Shown: piece by piece, positions 30,270 through 43,093 of the stretch | Position numbering within the stretch: the stretch's first letter is position 1 | How the letters are laid out: each line of letters opens with the position of its first letter | Source: Trichoplax sp. H2 | Lineage: Eukaryota > Placozoa > Uniplacotomia > Trichoplacea | Direction: 5' to 3' | DNA length: 64,000 nt | Assembly (NCBI GenBank): GCA_003344405.1 | Contig: NOWV01000036.1 | Coordinates: 248,001-312,000 of the forward strand | Notes under the pieces: generated by a model | The model's input: only the letters and a program-made list of their open reading frames with translations | Databases searched by the model: none | What the model was told of the DNA's origin: nothing | Program-made: the position numbers and the translations under genes

Positions 30270-31075
30270 TACGCGATGAAGAAATACGTAGAACTAGCCC
30301 TTAAATTGGGCGAATAAAGCAATGATTTCGTTAGAAAACTTCCTGACTTTAATTACTAACAATACAAAATACTATAGTATAGTAAGATATATTCTTTCTA
30401 GTTATTTTTGGTAATCTACTGTATAGCTTCTGCTTATGTCTTCTTATCATGAGAAAATCAGCTACCTGGTATTAAATTGATCAGTTAAGGCAAGAATTTT
30501 CAGTTAGGAAGCTTGCTAGCCTCCATCAATAATATCAGAAAATCGCACTGTACAGAAGAACTTATCTTTCAAATTACTTTCCACAATCTATAACTACTGT
30601 GTTCTCCTATCATGAGTCAAACTAGTCCTTAAATCAAGTACATAAGGCAATGATTTTCGGTTAGAAACTTTTCTGACATCAATCACTAACACAAGAAACC
30701 CAAACAGTACAACAGAATATATTAATTGTAAGTACTTTCGATAATCTATAACTTCTGCATATGCTCTTCTATCATGAATGAAATTAGCCCTTAAATTGAT
30801 CGGATAAGGCAACAATTTTCAGTTTGCAAACTTCCTGACATCAATTACTTATAACAAAATTCAAATAGAACAGCAGAATATATTCTTTCTACTTATTTTG
30901 GGTGATCTATAACTCCTGTACGCGTTTTCATATCGTGAACGCAATTAGCCTTTAATTTAACTAGAAAAGTTAATCAATTTTAGTTAGATAGCTTCCTAAT
31001 ATCAATCGCTAGCATAAGAAAACTAAATAGCACAGCTGAATGCATCATCGCAGATACTTTAGACTATCTATAATA
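30270..31075. repeat. Degenerate tandem repeat, about 160-bp unit, 5 copies
   Basis: Successive units share TATCATGA.T.AAACTAG.CCTTAAAT, TTTTCAGTTAG.AA.CTTCCTGAC, ATCAATTACTAA and ATATATTCTTTCTA. The TATCATGA-like landmark occurs at about 30446, 30608, 30770 and 30931 (TATCGTGA), a spacing of 161-163 bp; a first, more diverged unit starts near 30275. Not recognised as a known transposon. Confidence 0.75.
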
Positions 31076-31499
31076 AGTCAGTTAAACAGAGTAATTGATC
31101 GTTAAGTAAATTTCGTGTTATAGATATTCTATTTTTCATTAAATTAAATAGGAAGTGTAAATATTATCAGCTATTCATTTCTTTAATTAGGCTTGTTTGT
31201 CATTATTGGTTAGCTTAAAGTCCTAGCTATGATTGAATTTAATTGTCGGATGTTACTACTTATTGATTAATGATTTGATAAGACTATAGGTGGAGCTATG
31301 CAATCTTGAAATCACTGATATTTGACTTTATATATCTGATAATATCTACATACGTATCTTCTTGTTTACCAGGGTACAGTAAACATAAGCATGTCATGGA
31401 ACGTAACTTTAGACTGAGTCTAGTCTGTTTATCTCGTACTCCCTCTATATACACAGATATAAACCGGTACGCCATTCATTCCTAAGAACGGAATCAGCC

Positions 31500-31658
31500 T
31501 TAAGGCAGTCACGTACAAACTTGAGAATCTCAGGATTTTGTAAATACTTCTTTTGCTTCCGTTAGTAAGCAAGCTGTAATGTATATTATTCATATGATTT
31601 GAATAGTTCAATCCAAAGAGCTAGAAAGCTAGCTTTAATCGTTAAACTTATAGACAAG
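31500..31658. repeat. Left copy of a duplicated segment beside a gap
   Basis: About 31503-31658 recurs at 31930-32088 (GTCACGTACAAACTTGAGAA ... CGTTAAACTTATAGACAAG) with a few indels. On the minus strand both copies can encode KYLQNPEILKFVRDC, then differ: here LKADSVLRNEWRTG and a stop, in the other copy a different tail. Family not recognised. Confidence 0.7.
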
Positions 31659-31678
31659 NNNNNNNNNNNNNNNNNNNN
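31659..31678. other. Assembly gap (20 N)
   Basis: Twenty N; the last 150 bp on its left recur at 31930-32088 to its right. Confidence 0.99.
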
Positions 31679-31838
31679 GCAGTAGAATAGTCTTACTAAG
31701 AATAATTTAACTATGTGTAAAATAAGGTAAAAGGTTGCCATGCGGATTGTAGCTGCGAATGCTACGGAAAGTATAAAAGCATGCAACTTTAGATTATTCT
31801 GTTAGTTCGTTCTAGAAGTTTTTAGTAGTAGTATTCGG

Positions 31839-32042
31839 CTAGAGTAGAGCTGTGTAGTTAATCTTTGTATAAGATTCAATAAAAGCCCTTATTTTTCTAA
31901 AATTTGGAATTTCGTGATTGGTATATATCACACAGTCACGTACAAACTTGAGAATCTCAGGATTTTGTAAATACTTTTTTTTCTTCTGTTCGTTAGTAAG
32001 TAAGCTGTAATGTATATTATTCATATGATTTGAATAGTTCAA
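31839..32042 (-). other. Coding-like fragment, unrecognised
   Basis: Open frame of 67 residues containing QNPEILKFVRDCVIYTNHEI and ending ...KINYTALL. The composition looks protein-like and the centre is shared with the copy at 31503-31658, but no upstream or downstream exon could be tied to it. It may be an exon of a minus-strand gene or a relic. Confidence 0.3.
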
Positions 32043-32290
32043 TCCAAAGAGCTAGAAAGCTAGCTTTAATCGTTAAACTTATAGACAAGGTCTATTTACA
32101 ATATTTTATTGATCCAGACTATTTTGCAGTTAAAATTCTATAATCTTACTCTCTGTATATGTAGCGTTTTTAAGTTATAAATACTGTTGATTCTTATCTA
32201 AGAATTGGTGGTTGATAGTTGGCGTATTCATAATTATCGTTTTATTACAACATAGTTTACATGCTGCTCTACGGTACCGAACTACCGCAT

Positions 32291-32437
32291 TCAACGCCAG
32301 TTGGAGTTTCTAGTAAAGTATCCTATTAAGACGTTTACGCCATGCTCTGAAATGGCGACGAATTCAATTTCATCGCACACTAATACATTACCCGGTACAG
32401 GCTTTAGAATATGATCAGTAAAAATTCTTATCGACTG
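32291..32437 (-). other. Possible terminal exon or relic, unrecognised
   Basis: Minus-strand open frame of about 50 residues ending at TGA 32291, including HILKPVPGNVLVCDEIEF and SEHGVNVLIGYFTR. An AG acceptor candidate (GAATAG) sits at its start. The sequence reads like real protein, but there is no ATG and no partner exon that I can place. Confidence 0.3.
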
Positions 32438-32761
32438 GTCTATTCGTCATTGTGTTATATGCGATTACAATAGAATGGAATAAATTAATAATATTTAGTA
32501 CAAGTTACTATATAGTTTCGCAGTTAACTAACTATTCATTTGTACAGGACGGCGTGCTTGTATATTAGAATACGGTACCGGTAAGGATTGCACTACTTCT
32601 GTTTTTCATCGCCAAGACGTACAACAAGGATTTAGAATTATCTGAATTAGTGAAAGAAAGAGAAACAACAAAATCATTCTACTGCAGAACTTTGTACGGT
32701 TGATTATAAAAGTAACAGTGTATCATCCTTGTTTTCAATCGATTCTTTCATCACCATTGAA

Positions 32762-35700
32762 ATGTTAACACGACTGGCCAAAATTCCACCGGTACCGTTA
32801 AATAGTTCTCGGCCTCTTTTGATCAATAAAGTTGTATTTCAGTCAACAATCGAAGCCACGCATGAATCGCCAAAGGACAACGATAATGACTACCATAAGG
32901 CTAAGCCTTTCCAAGAGATACCTAAACCCAATAGTTTACCGTTAATTGGATCTTTACTAACGATACTCAAAAATAATGGATATTATCAAAGGAATACTCA
33001 TTTATATTTCTCTAAACTTGCCCAAAAATATGGTCCAGTCTTTCGTGATAAAATTGGACCTTTATCGTATGTATTTGTTTATAAGCCCGAAGATGTCGCT
33101 AAGGTTTTCCAAGCGGAAGGGAAGTATCCTGCTCGTGGTCCAACGCTACCATGGTTGATCTACAGGAAACAACGAAAGAAAGCGAAAGGCCTTCTACTCG
33201 CGTTAGTTTAGAGTAATATGGGCATGAACTGTAATCCGGATCTAGTAACGTTTAAAGTTAGATTTATTCGGGCATGAGCTTGAGTAAAATTTTTACCGTT
33301 TTTTTCAGTCAAGAGTAGCTCTAACGTGAATTTAAATTGAACTTACTAATGTTTTCAACTAGAAGTAATTCGGAAATTTAGTTTCATTGCAACTTACTCA
33401 TACTTTAAGTAAGGTAGTACAATGCAAACTTGAGCTGTATTGTACCAATAACTGCTTTACGTTGGAAGTAATCGGATAAGAGCTAATAAAACTTACTTTT
33501 GGTCTAAGTTAAAATTAAAAGTATTTCGAACCTGAATTACAATTGAGCTTATCAATGCTATAAGTTAAAGTAATTCGGACACGAGCTCTAATAGAATTTA
33601 TTCATGATTTATATTTGTAACAGTTTGGAAGTGGGTTCAATTGAAAGTATTCAAAATTTAAGCTTGTAATCATTCGGGGATAAGCTGTAATAAAACTTAC
33701 TAATACTTTAAATTAGAAGTAATCAGGATACGTACTGTAATGGAACTTACATAATGTCTTAAGCTTTAATCTTTGAATGGTACCTTTGCTTTCCATATTT
33801 TTGAATTGTAATTTCACACAATCAGTATTGAAGTTAAAAGAGTAAATTGCAATATCTTTCAAGCCAATGATAATGTAATCCACTGTTTTTCTAACTATTT
33901 TACTGCAGAGAAGGTAAAGAGTGGCGAAAATTTAGAAGCGTTACAGATAAAAAGCTACTAAAGGTCAAAGACGTCAGTGCTTATAGTGACAGAATCAACA
34001 ACGTTATTACTGATTTTTTCATACATCTGGATAAAAAGCGACAAGATGATAATATTGATGGAGAAGTTAGAGATTTAAAAGATTCCCTGTATAAGTGGTC
34101 TTTTGAAAGTAAGAATTGATTCATACTACAAGAAGTATTATTCACGTATTGTTTTAAAAGATATAAAGTAAGTTAACGTCGATTAATAAGTTCAGCGAAA
34201 TTTACCCACCTTATTACATAATTCGATACTGCGAAGGCAGAAGTAATAAAATTTTGTACTTACTCATACATTAACTAGCTTAACTTCATTGTCAAATTTC
34301 TTACTCTTACTATATTGCTATATGACTTGTGCTTCTGAAACTGTTATCATCGTTTGCAGCTAACAATTAATAAATATTTAGTAGCTGATCGAGATAAGTT
34401 AATGACTTACTGTAGCATAACTATTTACCATTATATCTATCTATTTGAGGAGCATATAATTATTGATTCGTTTTAGCCACAGAATTACTGGTATCTAGTA
34501 CAATTAATGAATGTAATATATATGCTATAGAAACCGATGATGATATGATTAGAAAGTGTAGTTTATAAAAACATACTGATACACCTAACAATTACTATGA
34601 TATGATTTTATGTTGTCAAAATTTAACGACGTTACCGTTGGCTATCTGTGTATAAGAGGATACAATTGCTACAGTATAAATTCACATATAATCGAGTAAT
34701 AATCTCTAATAATATAATATTACTATTTATTGATATTATAGCTATCAATACTATACTATACAATAGAAAACTTGGAACTTTTGAAGATCCTCCAAATCCT
34801 ATTGCTGAGAAATTTTATCGAAGTGTGTGTTCAATGTTCGATAAAAGTAATGATATAATATCGTTGCCGCCATATTATAAATATATTAAAACTAAACGTT
34901 GGAACGATTACTGTAAAATATGGGATACAATGTTTGAGACAGCTGAGCAGCTCGTCGACGAGGAATATCAGAACTTGCAACAAAGCATAACTGAAGATTC
35001 GCGTAAATCCTTCGATCTTCGTCGGAGCGAAGAAATAGAATTTTTACCGTATGTCCTCCTACGGAGTGAATTAAACAAGGATGAAATTGTGGGAAATATC
35101 ATGGATTTAATGATTGGTGGAGTAGACACGGTAATAATATACCCTACAATTTTACTTGAAGTTTATTATTAACAATAATTTGACAATATTTGAGATTATT
35201 TCAATTTTTGCTCTATGTAGTAATGATAACTGCAGAATGTTGGTCATTTATCATGCTCTTTTTCGATAGCAATTTAAAATACTGTCGCATTTTTTCTAAT
35301 ATTAATGCATATTTATATAGTCAGCTAATACAATGCTATGGACACTCTATATATTGGGCAAACATCCGGACATTCAAGAAAAGTTATACCAAGAGATACG
35401 CAGTGTACTGAAGAAAGGAGAATATCCTGATAGTTTATCTGTTCAAAAGATGCCGTACCTAAGGGGTCTACTAAAAGAAAGTGAACGGTATGTTAGAGTA
35501 AAATGAATACTGTTTAATTTAGATAATTTTACTAAGCCAGAATTGTACATGTAAATTACAAATAGTATGTATCCGATCGCCATTGCAACCGTTCGAATTC
35601 TTGATAAAGACACGGTATTAGGTGGATATCAAGTTCCAGCCAAGGTATGTAGCTATATCGTACTGTGTATTCGGTAAGCAATGTCCTCTTAATAGCTATG

Positions 35701-36341
35701 CGATAACGAAAATGTTATTATGTAAATAATTAAGATTGATAGAAGATTTGTTCTTGAAAGTACTGAGCTCATTAATTAATTATTGTGGCGAACTTTCTAA
35801 ATGAAGATGTTGTATCAAATTGATCATCAATTTATAATAATTATCAACTTTGCTATATCTACTGTACTCTGAATATCACCTATTATTTCTGTGTTATTTT
35901 ATACTGTTTCCAGACTAAGATATTTGTCGGTTACCACATGATGTCATTTGATGAATCGTTTCATGATGAGCCAACAAAGATAAAGCCTGAACGATGGATA
36001 AGATCGTCTTCTCAACATCGTTTTAATCCATTTAGTCATACAGCATTTAGTTTCGGGCCAAGAATGTGCGTTGGCAGACGCATAGCAGAATTGGAGATGC
36101 AACTGCTGCTAGCTAGGGTAATCTTCATAATTTCAAAGCAAAGTGGCATTTGTAATTGGTCTTAATAACGTAATTTTTTTACGTATTTATTTTTAATGCT
36201 TTTAATTCGATTTTACCAAATTAGTTGATTTGTGAATATCGATTGGAGTGTCGCAATACGAGTAAAGTTGAACTGGCTATCAGGATAATAGGTTCCCCAG
36301 ATTCCGATATTCGCATACGGTTTGAAAAAAGGAGCGGTTAA
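32762..36341 (+). CDS. Cytochrome P450, mitochondrial clan (copy B), complete
   Basis: Exons 32762-33201, 33909-34108, 34742-35130, 35321-35487, 35566-35644, 35914-36117, 36225-36341 give 531 residues. The first ATG is at 32762; upstream in-frame codons start only from TTG. Features: basic N-terminus (MLTRLAKIPPV), hinge EIPKPNSLPLIGS, I-helix IGGVDT|SANTMLWTLY across intron 3, ExxR at E396/R399 (KESER), DEPTKIKPERW, and heme loop FSFGPRMCVGRRIAELEMQ with ligand C477. The first donor is GTTAGT after GC, so the junction residue is Ala where copies C and D have Gly (LLLA|E versus LLFG|E). First gene of a head-to-tail run of copies; intron 1 consists largely of minisatellite. Substrate unknown. 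Confidence 0.92.
33210..33770. repeat. Intron 1 minisatellite of P450 B, about 50-bp unit
   Basis: Degenerate units of the type AAGTAATCCGGACATGAGCT / GTAATAGAACTTACTAATGC / TTTAAGTTAG repeated through most of the 707-bp intron. Units contain TACTAAT (branch-site-like) and TTTAAG (acceptor-like). Confidence 0.8.
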
Positions 36342-37600
36342 TTATTGTATGTACGAGTATATAAAATAATGATAATGGTAGATATTAATACGTACATGGT
36401 CTTCGGTTACTGTTCCATCTCTATACGCGAAGTTAGATGTCTAAGCTAGCAGCATTTTTGGTCGAGAATACATGATTCATGATTTGTATGTATATGTACA
36501 CGTAAGATCGAATTAATGAAATGTTGCTTGTACGGAGTAGTTAGTGATGGTTGTGCCCATGAGATGATTTATGAAACTACCTAGTCAATTAACACGTGAA
36601 TAATCTTACGCTGGATGATTTACTTCATGATATTTAAAATTGAGAATATTTATATAGTGTAATGTAGAATCGTAAGAGGTTGCTCAAATTTTACATTTTG
36701 TATGAGCTTGCCATACTAGTACGGTATTTGAAGTATTTCCAGGATGTTACTAATTTAAATGTGTTGTAAAAGTACGGTAGCTAATAGATTAAAATGTGAG
36801 ATAGAGCATGAAATTAAAATATTCCAATAAAGAGATTATAAAATCGTGACTTTTGTTTTGAAATAGGAACTCATATCAAGCTTAGGCATATAGTAGCAGT
36901 GTTTGATACTTACTACTCGATATTGGATTAATTTAGATAACCAGATTATTCTATCAAGTTTTCCATACTTGATTTTCATTACTGTAGATCTTACTGATGT
37001 TATCTATTCATTTGCAATATATCACCGTTGGAACTTTTACTAAGTTATCAGTAGAATATTTATGATAGACAAGTTTCTTGCCCGTTTATAATGGGTATTA
37101 AAATTTGTAATAGCTCAGTAAGTTTTGCAATCACATACTAGTACAATGTAAAATAATCCTATGTAACGTTAACACGGCTGGCAAAAATCTCTAAAAATCT
37201 GAATTGAACTCTATTCATATATATGTTCTAGTCAGGGTGAAAATTAGTTTATCCAGACTCAAGTTTAGAAATTAAATCTAAATCTAATGGCGCAAAAAAA
37301 ATTTTATAATACAAACCTCGTTAACAATATTGAACTCAGCGAAAGGTTTGATATTAATCGGATTGCTGAATAGATATGAAAGACTGAGACGACAGTCGTT
37401 TATTCGTAATAAAACTATGAATAAGTTGTCAATATACCTTAATTCAATGAAAAATTTGACTTTATGGTATTATCAATTTTCATGGTACAACTTACTTTTC
37501 TACATTAAACAAGTTAGAATCTAGAGGTGAATCAGTAAAAAGCCTAAAAATAACTTGTGTTACCAAGACTTTAATTGAGTGCAAGGCTGTATTTTTATCC
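36342..37600. other. Intergenic between P450 B and the 142-bp repeat
   Basis: AT-rich DNA; no gene or clear P450 remnant seen. Confidence 0.45.
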
Positions 37601-38190
37601 GATTGCTACTGTAGTTTTTTTGATACATCTGTAATCAAGCAAGGCAGCTGCAGGTTGCAATTCTATTCAAGGTCAATGTTTGCTCATAGCTGGATTTATC
37701 AAGAGCTTGGATTTCATCATCTATGCAAACTGCAATCATTTATTAGTCACAGTGTAATTTTTTGATACATCTATAATCAAGCAAGGCAGCTGCAGGTTGC
37801 AGTTCTATTCAAGGTCAATGTTTGCTTATAGCTGATTTCATCAAGAACTTGGATTTCATCATCTATGCAAACTGCAATCATTTATTAGTCACAGTGTAAT
37901 TTTTTGATACATCTATAATCAAGCAAGGCAGCTGCAGGTTGCAATTCTATTCAAGGTCAATAATTGCTTGTAGCCGGTTTCATCAAGAACTTGGATTTCA
38001 TCATCTATGCAAACTGCAATCATTTATTAGTCACAGTGTAATTTTTTGATACATCTATAATCAAGCAAGGCAGCTGCAGGTTGCAATTCTATTCAAGGTC
38101 AATGTTTACCTGTAGCTGGTTTTATCAAGAGCTTGGATTTCATCACCTATACAAACTACAATCATTTATTAGTCACATGATGATTCGATA
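37601..38190. repeat. Tandem repeat, 142-bp unit, four copies
   Basis: Units carry TTTTTTGATACATCT.TAATCAAGCAAGGCAGCTGCAGGTTGCA, TTCAAGGTCAA, TTGGATTTCATCATCTATGC and CATTTATTAGTCACAGTG. The GATACATCT landmark falls at 37622, 37764, 37906 and 38048, an exact 142-bp period, with high identity between units, so expansion is recent. Confidence 0.92.
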
Positions 38191-38761
38191 ATTTTCAGTC
38201 ATGTGTTGTTTACATACTTGGTCCATAACAGTTTACGTCACGGGCAATGCAGGAGAATGGGTTTACAAAATACCGGGCAGCTGCATGTTGTCATAAAATT
38301 AGAATGGAAATAAGAAATCAATAGCAAGTTATTAGAGGAGTTCCTATAGTATGGTAGTGTTCATTGAAGGTTTAGCGGACAACTGGGTGTTTGTTTACCA
38401 CACAACGCTCATAGCATAGACAGTAAAGATTACAGTACACGGTAAACCAAGATCAGTAAGATAGTCAGCCTCACATTCAGCTATGAAAAAGTAGTCTTAA
38501 GTCACTCTATTTTAGTAATTACCGACTATTTGACACCCTTGCCTAGAGACTATAATATATAGTATCAACATTGATTAAATTGTTATACTCATTTACAGGC
38601 AATGTCCATCGGTGAATAAGACGCAGAGATTGTAAGCTATTTGAATCAGTAAAAGAGATTAAGACCCAGAGAAATCAACGCTTATCAAGGAAGGTTGTAC
38701 AATTGAGTATAAGAATAGTCGTTAATTATTATTTTATAGGATTCAGTCTATCGTGATTGAA

Positions 38762-41700
38762 ATGTTCAAACCACTATCCAAAATTTCGCCGGTATCATTG
38801 GCTGCTATTCGGCCTATATTGCTCAATAAAGTTGTATTTCAGTCAACAGCCGAAATCAAAATTGAAAAAGGAAAGGGCAACGATGATGACTATCGTCATG
38901 CTAAACCTTTTCAAGAGATGCCTAAAACCGATGGTTTACCGTTAATTGGGTCTTTACCAACAGTCCTTAAAAATAATAGATATTATCAAAAGAATTTACA
39001 CTTATATTTCGCTATGAATGCTCAAAAATATGGTCCAGTCTATCGAGATAAGATCGGAAATCTTTCATATGTGTTTGTGTATAAGCCAGAAGATGTCGCT
39101 AAGGTTTTTCAAGCGGAAGGCAAATATCCTGCTCGTGGTCCAACAGTACCATGGAAGATTTATAGGGAACAACGAAAGAAAGCCAAGGGTCTCCTATTCG
39201 GGTAAGTTAATAGTAATCTAGATGTGAGCTGAAAATCTAACTCACTGACGTTTCAAGTAAGAAGTAGTCCAGACACGAGGTATAATAGAACTTATCATTA
39301 TTTTTGTTAAGTAAGAAGTGATTCAGGCGTGAATAGTAATTGAATCTTGCTAATACTTTAACCTAGAAATTCAGATATGAGTTGCAATAGACCTTACTAA
39401 TTCTTAAAGTAACAAGTAATTCGGACTTGATAGTTGCAATAGAAATCGCGAATGCTTTAAGTTACAATTCGGATATGATTTACAATAGAAATTCTTAATG
39501 CTTTAAGATAGAAGTAATCTTAGCTAGAGCTGAAGCAAGACTTGCTAATAGTTTCAATCATATAATTATTACTGGAAGTAATCCGTTTTGAGCTGCAAAA
39601 GAACTTACTAATGCTTTAAGTTAGAAGTAATCCGGATTGGAGCTGTAGTAGGACTTACAAATGCTTTAAGTTATTATTGGAAGTAATCCGGTTATGAGTT
39701 ACAATAGAATTTACTAATGCTTTAAGTCAAAAGTTCTCTAGACGTGAGTTATAACAGACCTTAGTAATGCTTTAAGATTAAGTTAAATGTAGTCCAGACT
39801 TGAGTAGTAACTCAACTTACGAATGCCTTAACTTAAATGTTATTCGGAAATTGAGCTGTAGTAATCTAGATCCTATTAATACTTAAAGTCAGAAGTAATC
39901 CGGGCATAGTTTGTAGTAGAATTGACAAGTACTTTAGGTTAGAAGAAATCCGGATATGAGCTGCCATTAAACTTACAAATGCCTTAGGCTTTAAATTTAT
40001 GAACAGTATCTTTAGAGCTCTTTATTTCTTAACAATATTATCATGTCGGCAGTGTTGAAGCTAGAATGATAATCTAATTATGTCAAGTGAGTAATAACGT
40101 AATCTACTGTTCTGCTAACTACTCTATTGCAGAGAAGGTAAAGAGTGGCGAAAATTTAGAAGCGTTATGGATAAAAAGCTACTAAAGGTCAAAGACGTTG
40201 CCGCATACAGTGATAGAATGAACGACGTTATTACCGATTTTCTAATGCATTTGGATAAAAGGCGACAAGAAGATAATATGGACGGAGAAATTAAAGATTT
40301 GAAAGATTCCTTATACAAATGGTCTTTTGAAAGTAAGAATCGATTCATATTATAATAAACTTGCAGCTTTTATAAGATAGAGCGTAATTTTACGTCGATT
40401 AAAATCAGTATAATCTACCTACAGTATTGTATAAATCTGTGTTATAAGGCTAAAAGTATTGCCACTTTATGCTTGTGTCTATTATACCTATATTAACTTT
40501 ACTCTCAGACTTCTTACTGTTAGTATATTACTACAAGACTTGTAATTCTAAAACTGTTAAGATTGATTTAATATATAAATATTTCGCAGTAGTTAGAAAT
40601 AAGCCAATGCTTTATTTTAGTATTACTGTAGTGTTACAACTCTATCTAATTGTAAAGCCTGTTATTTCTGGTCTGTTCTCGCTATATAATTACTATTAAC
40701 TAATACAATTAATAGATGCAATACAAGTTTTATAGAGCACGAGGCGATACGACTAGAAAGCGATATATAGAAAAATATTGACACATTATACAAAAATTAT
40801 AACATGCTTTCATGTTATCGCATATTACCTACGATACAATTAGCTATCAGTGTACAAGTAGTTCCTACTACTACTGTATAAAGTCGCATAATATCAGGTA
40901 AAGACTATTAACTTAATTTCTTCTAATTATTGAAACTATAGCTATAAATACTGTACTATACAATAAAAAACTTGGAACCTTTGAAGATCCTCCAAATCCT
41001 ATTGCTGTGAAATTTTATCGTAGCGTGTGTTTAATGTTCGATAAAAGTAATGAAATAAGAATGTTGCCTCCTTACTACAAATATATTAAAACTAAACGTT
41101 GGAACGATTACTGTAAAATATGGGATACAATGTTTGAGATAGCTGAGCAGCTCGTCGACGAAGAGTACCAGAAGCTGCAACAGAGCATAACTGAAGATTC
41201 GCGTAAATCGATTGATCTTCATCACAGCGAAGAAATAGAATTTTTACCGTATGTTCTCCTACGAAGTGAATTAAACAAAGATGAAATTGTGGGAAATATC
41301 ATGGATTTAATGATTGGTGGAGTAGATACGGTAATAATATACCTTGTATTCTGGCTTGAAGACCAATGTTGATATTAATTTTACAATTAATTTGAAATTA
41401 TTTCAATTCTCACTTACTACATGCAGTGAGTATAATTTGATTAAAATTTTAAGTACAATCGCATTTTTACCAATTTTGATGCATAATTCTATAGTCAGCT
41501 AACACAATGCTGTGGACATTATATGTATTGGGAAAACATCCGGACATTCAAGAAAAGTTATACCAAGAGATATGCAGTGTAATGAAGAAAGGTGAATATC
41601 CAAATAGTCTATCTGTTCAGAAGATGCCGTACCTCAGAGGCTTAATTAAGGAGTGTCAACGGTATGTAAGAGTAGAATAGACATTGTTTAGATAATCTAC

Positions 41701-42573
41701 TAAACCGGAATTGTATGTTTAAACAACAACTAGTATGTATCCGGTCGCCATTGTGACTGCTCGAATTCTTGATAAAGACACAGTATTAGGTGGATATCAA
41801 GTTCCAGCTAAGGTACAGAATACCGATATACCAATATATCATATTATATGTTTAGTAATTCAAATTCTATTCAAACGTTATGTGATAACTGATAATTAAT
41901 CATTAATTATTAAGCAAGTGATAGAGATTGACGATCGAGTTATGCTTTAAAGTATTGGGCTCATTAGCTACCATTGTAGTCTTAGTATGTTAACATATTT
42001 TGTTGAATTGATTATCGATTTAGAGCTCAGTAGTTGTTTATGTCGTTATATTAACTGTAACTTACCCATTACCCTCAGTTAATATTTTTGAAATTGTTTC
42101 AAGACTAAAGCATTCGTCGGTTACCATATGATGTCATTCGATGAATCGTTTCATGATGAGCCAACAAAGATAAAGCCTGAGCGATGGATAAGATCATCCG
42201 CTCAACATCGTTTTAATCCTTTTAGTCATACAGCATTTAGCTTTGGACCAAGAATGTGCGTTGGCAGACGTATTGCTGAATTGGAAATGCAGCTATTAAT
42301 ATCCAGGGTAATCTTCATAAATTTCATAACTGATGCATTTTGCTACTGATCTTTTGACATACGTAGTTTTTTTTTGCATGTATACAATTAATTTTGTATG
42401 TTTTCTGTGTTCTATTCGGATCGTATATATATATATATATATATATATATGTTTAGTTGATTTATGAATTTCGCTTGGATTGTCGCAATACGAGTGAAGT
42501 AAAACTGGTCAATAGGATGATATCTTCTCCCGATTCAGACATCCGGATAGGTTTCGAAAAAAGAAGCAGCTAA
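38762..42573 (+). CDS. Cytochrome P450, mitochondrial clan (copy C), complete
   Basis: Exons 38762-39201, 40133-40332, 40942-41330, 41495-41661, 41734-41812, 42104-42307, 42457-42573: exactly the same exon lengths as copy B and 531 residues. The first ATG is 38762 (MFKPLSKISPV); a GTG nine bases upstream is in frame. It carries KGLLFG|EGKEWRKFRS at the intron 1 junction, IGGVDT|SANTMLWTLY, ExxR in KECQR (E396, R399), PERW, and FSFGPRMCVGRRIAELEMQ (C477). Intron 1 (931 bp) is a minisatellite, and intron 6 ends in a long TA run directly before its acceptor. It is nearly identical to copy D, including in introns, so the pair arose very recently or are alleles. Confidence 0.92.
39205..40000. repeat. 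Intron 1 minisatellite of P450 C
   Basis: Same roughly 50-bp degenerate unit as in copy B (AGAAGTAATCCGGATATGAG / ACTTACTAATGCTTTAAG), longest of the three arrays, about 15-17 units. Confidence 0.82.
42424..42451. repeat. (TA)n microsatellite in P450 C intron 6
   Basis: About 13 TA dinucleotides immediately before the acceptor GTTTAG of exon 7. The equivalent place in copy D has only about four. Confidence 0.95.
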
Positions 42574-43073
42574 TTGTTGCATGTGCAAGTAAATGAAACG
42601 CTAATGGAAATAGCGAGCAGATATGAATTAGGATATGCTCTTGCCACAACGTCGTTTGTGGCACAAGTAACTAATTTTATTCCTAGAGTAACCGCTCTAC
42701 CGTAATATACCATTGCTAATAAGCTTCACTAACTCGACCAGCTCAGTGTACGACCTTATTCAGCAATGAGTATATCCAGATGACTTCATAAATCCTATTT
42801 ATTCGAACGATAGAATATACTACTAGGCAATGTAATATCAGAACTCTTTCTATGATTAAAGGCACGCTCTTATACACCTGTACCAGTTTCTATCGGCATA
42901 ATTCTATTTACAATATACTTGGTTTTGTATAACATTGTAGTGATGCACCCTATATTTGCTTGTAGCGATAGCTATATTTGATTGTGTTGTGTACTATATT
43001 TAGAATAGTTAAGTTTCTAAAAATAGATATTCTTGTGCTGCTAGATTTAGGTGACTGGTAACTACTATATTAG
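42574..43073. other. Spacer between P450 C and gap
   Basis: The first roughly 80 bp match the sequence following copy D (up to ...ATATGCTCTT) and then diverge. The last part (TAACTACTATATTAG) resembles 24410-24425. No gene. Confidence 0.6.
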
Positions 43074-43093
43074 NNNNNNNNNNNNNNNNNNNN
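43074..43093. other. Assembly gap (20 N)
   Basis: Twenty N that remove the first 202 coding bases of P450 D (judged by alignment with copy C), so the gap cannot be truly 20 bp unless the gene is truncated. Confidence 0.99.
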
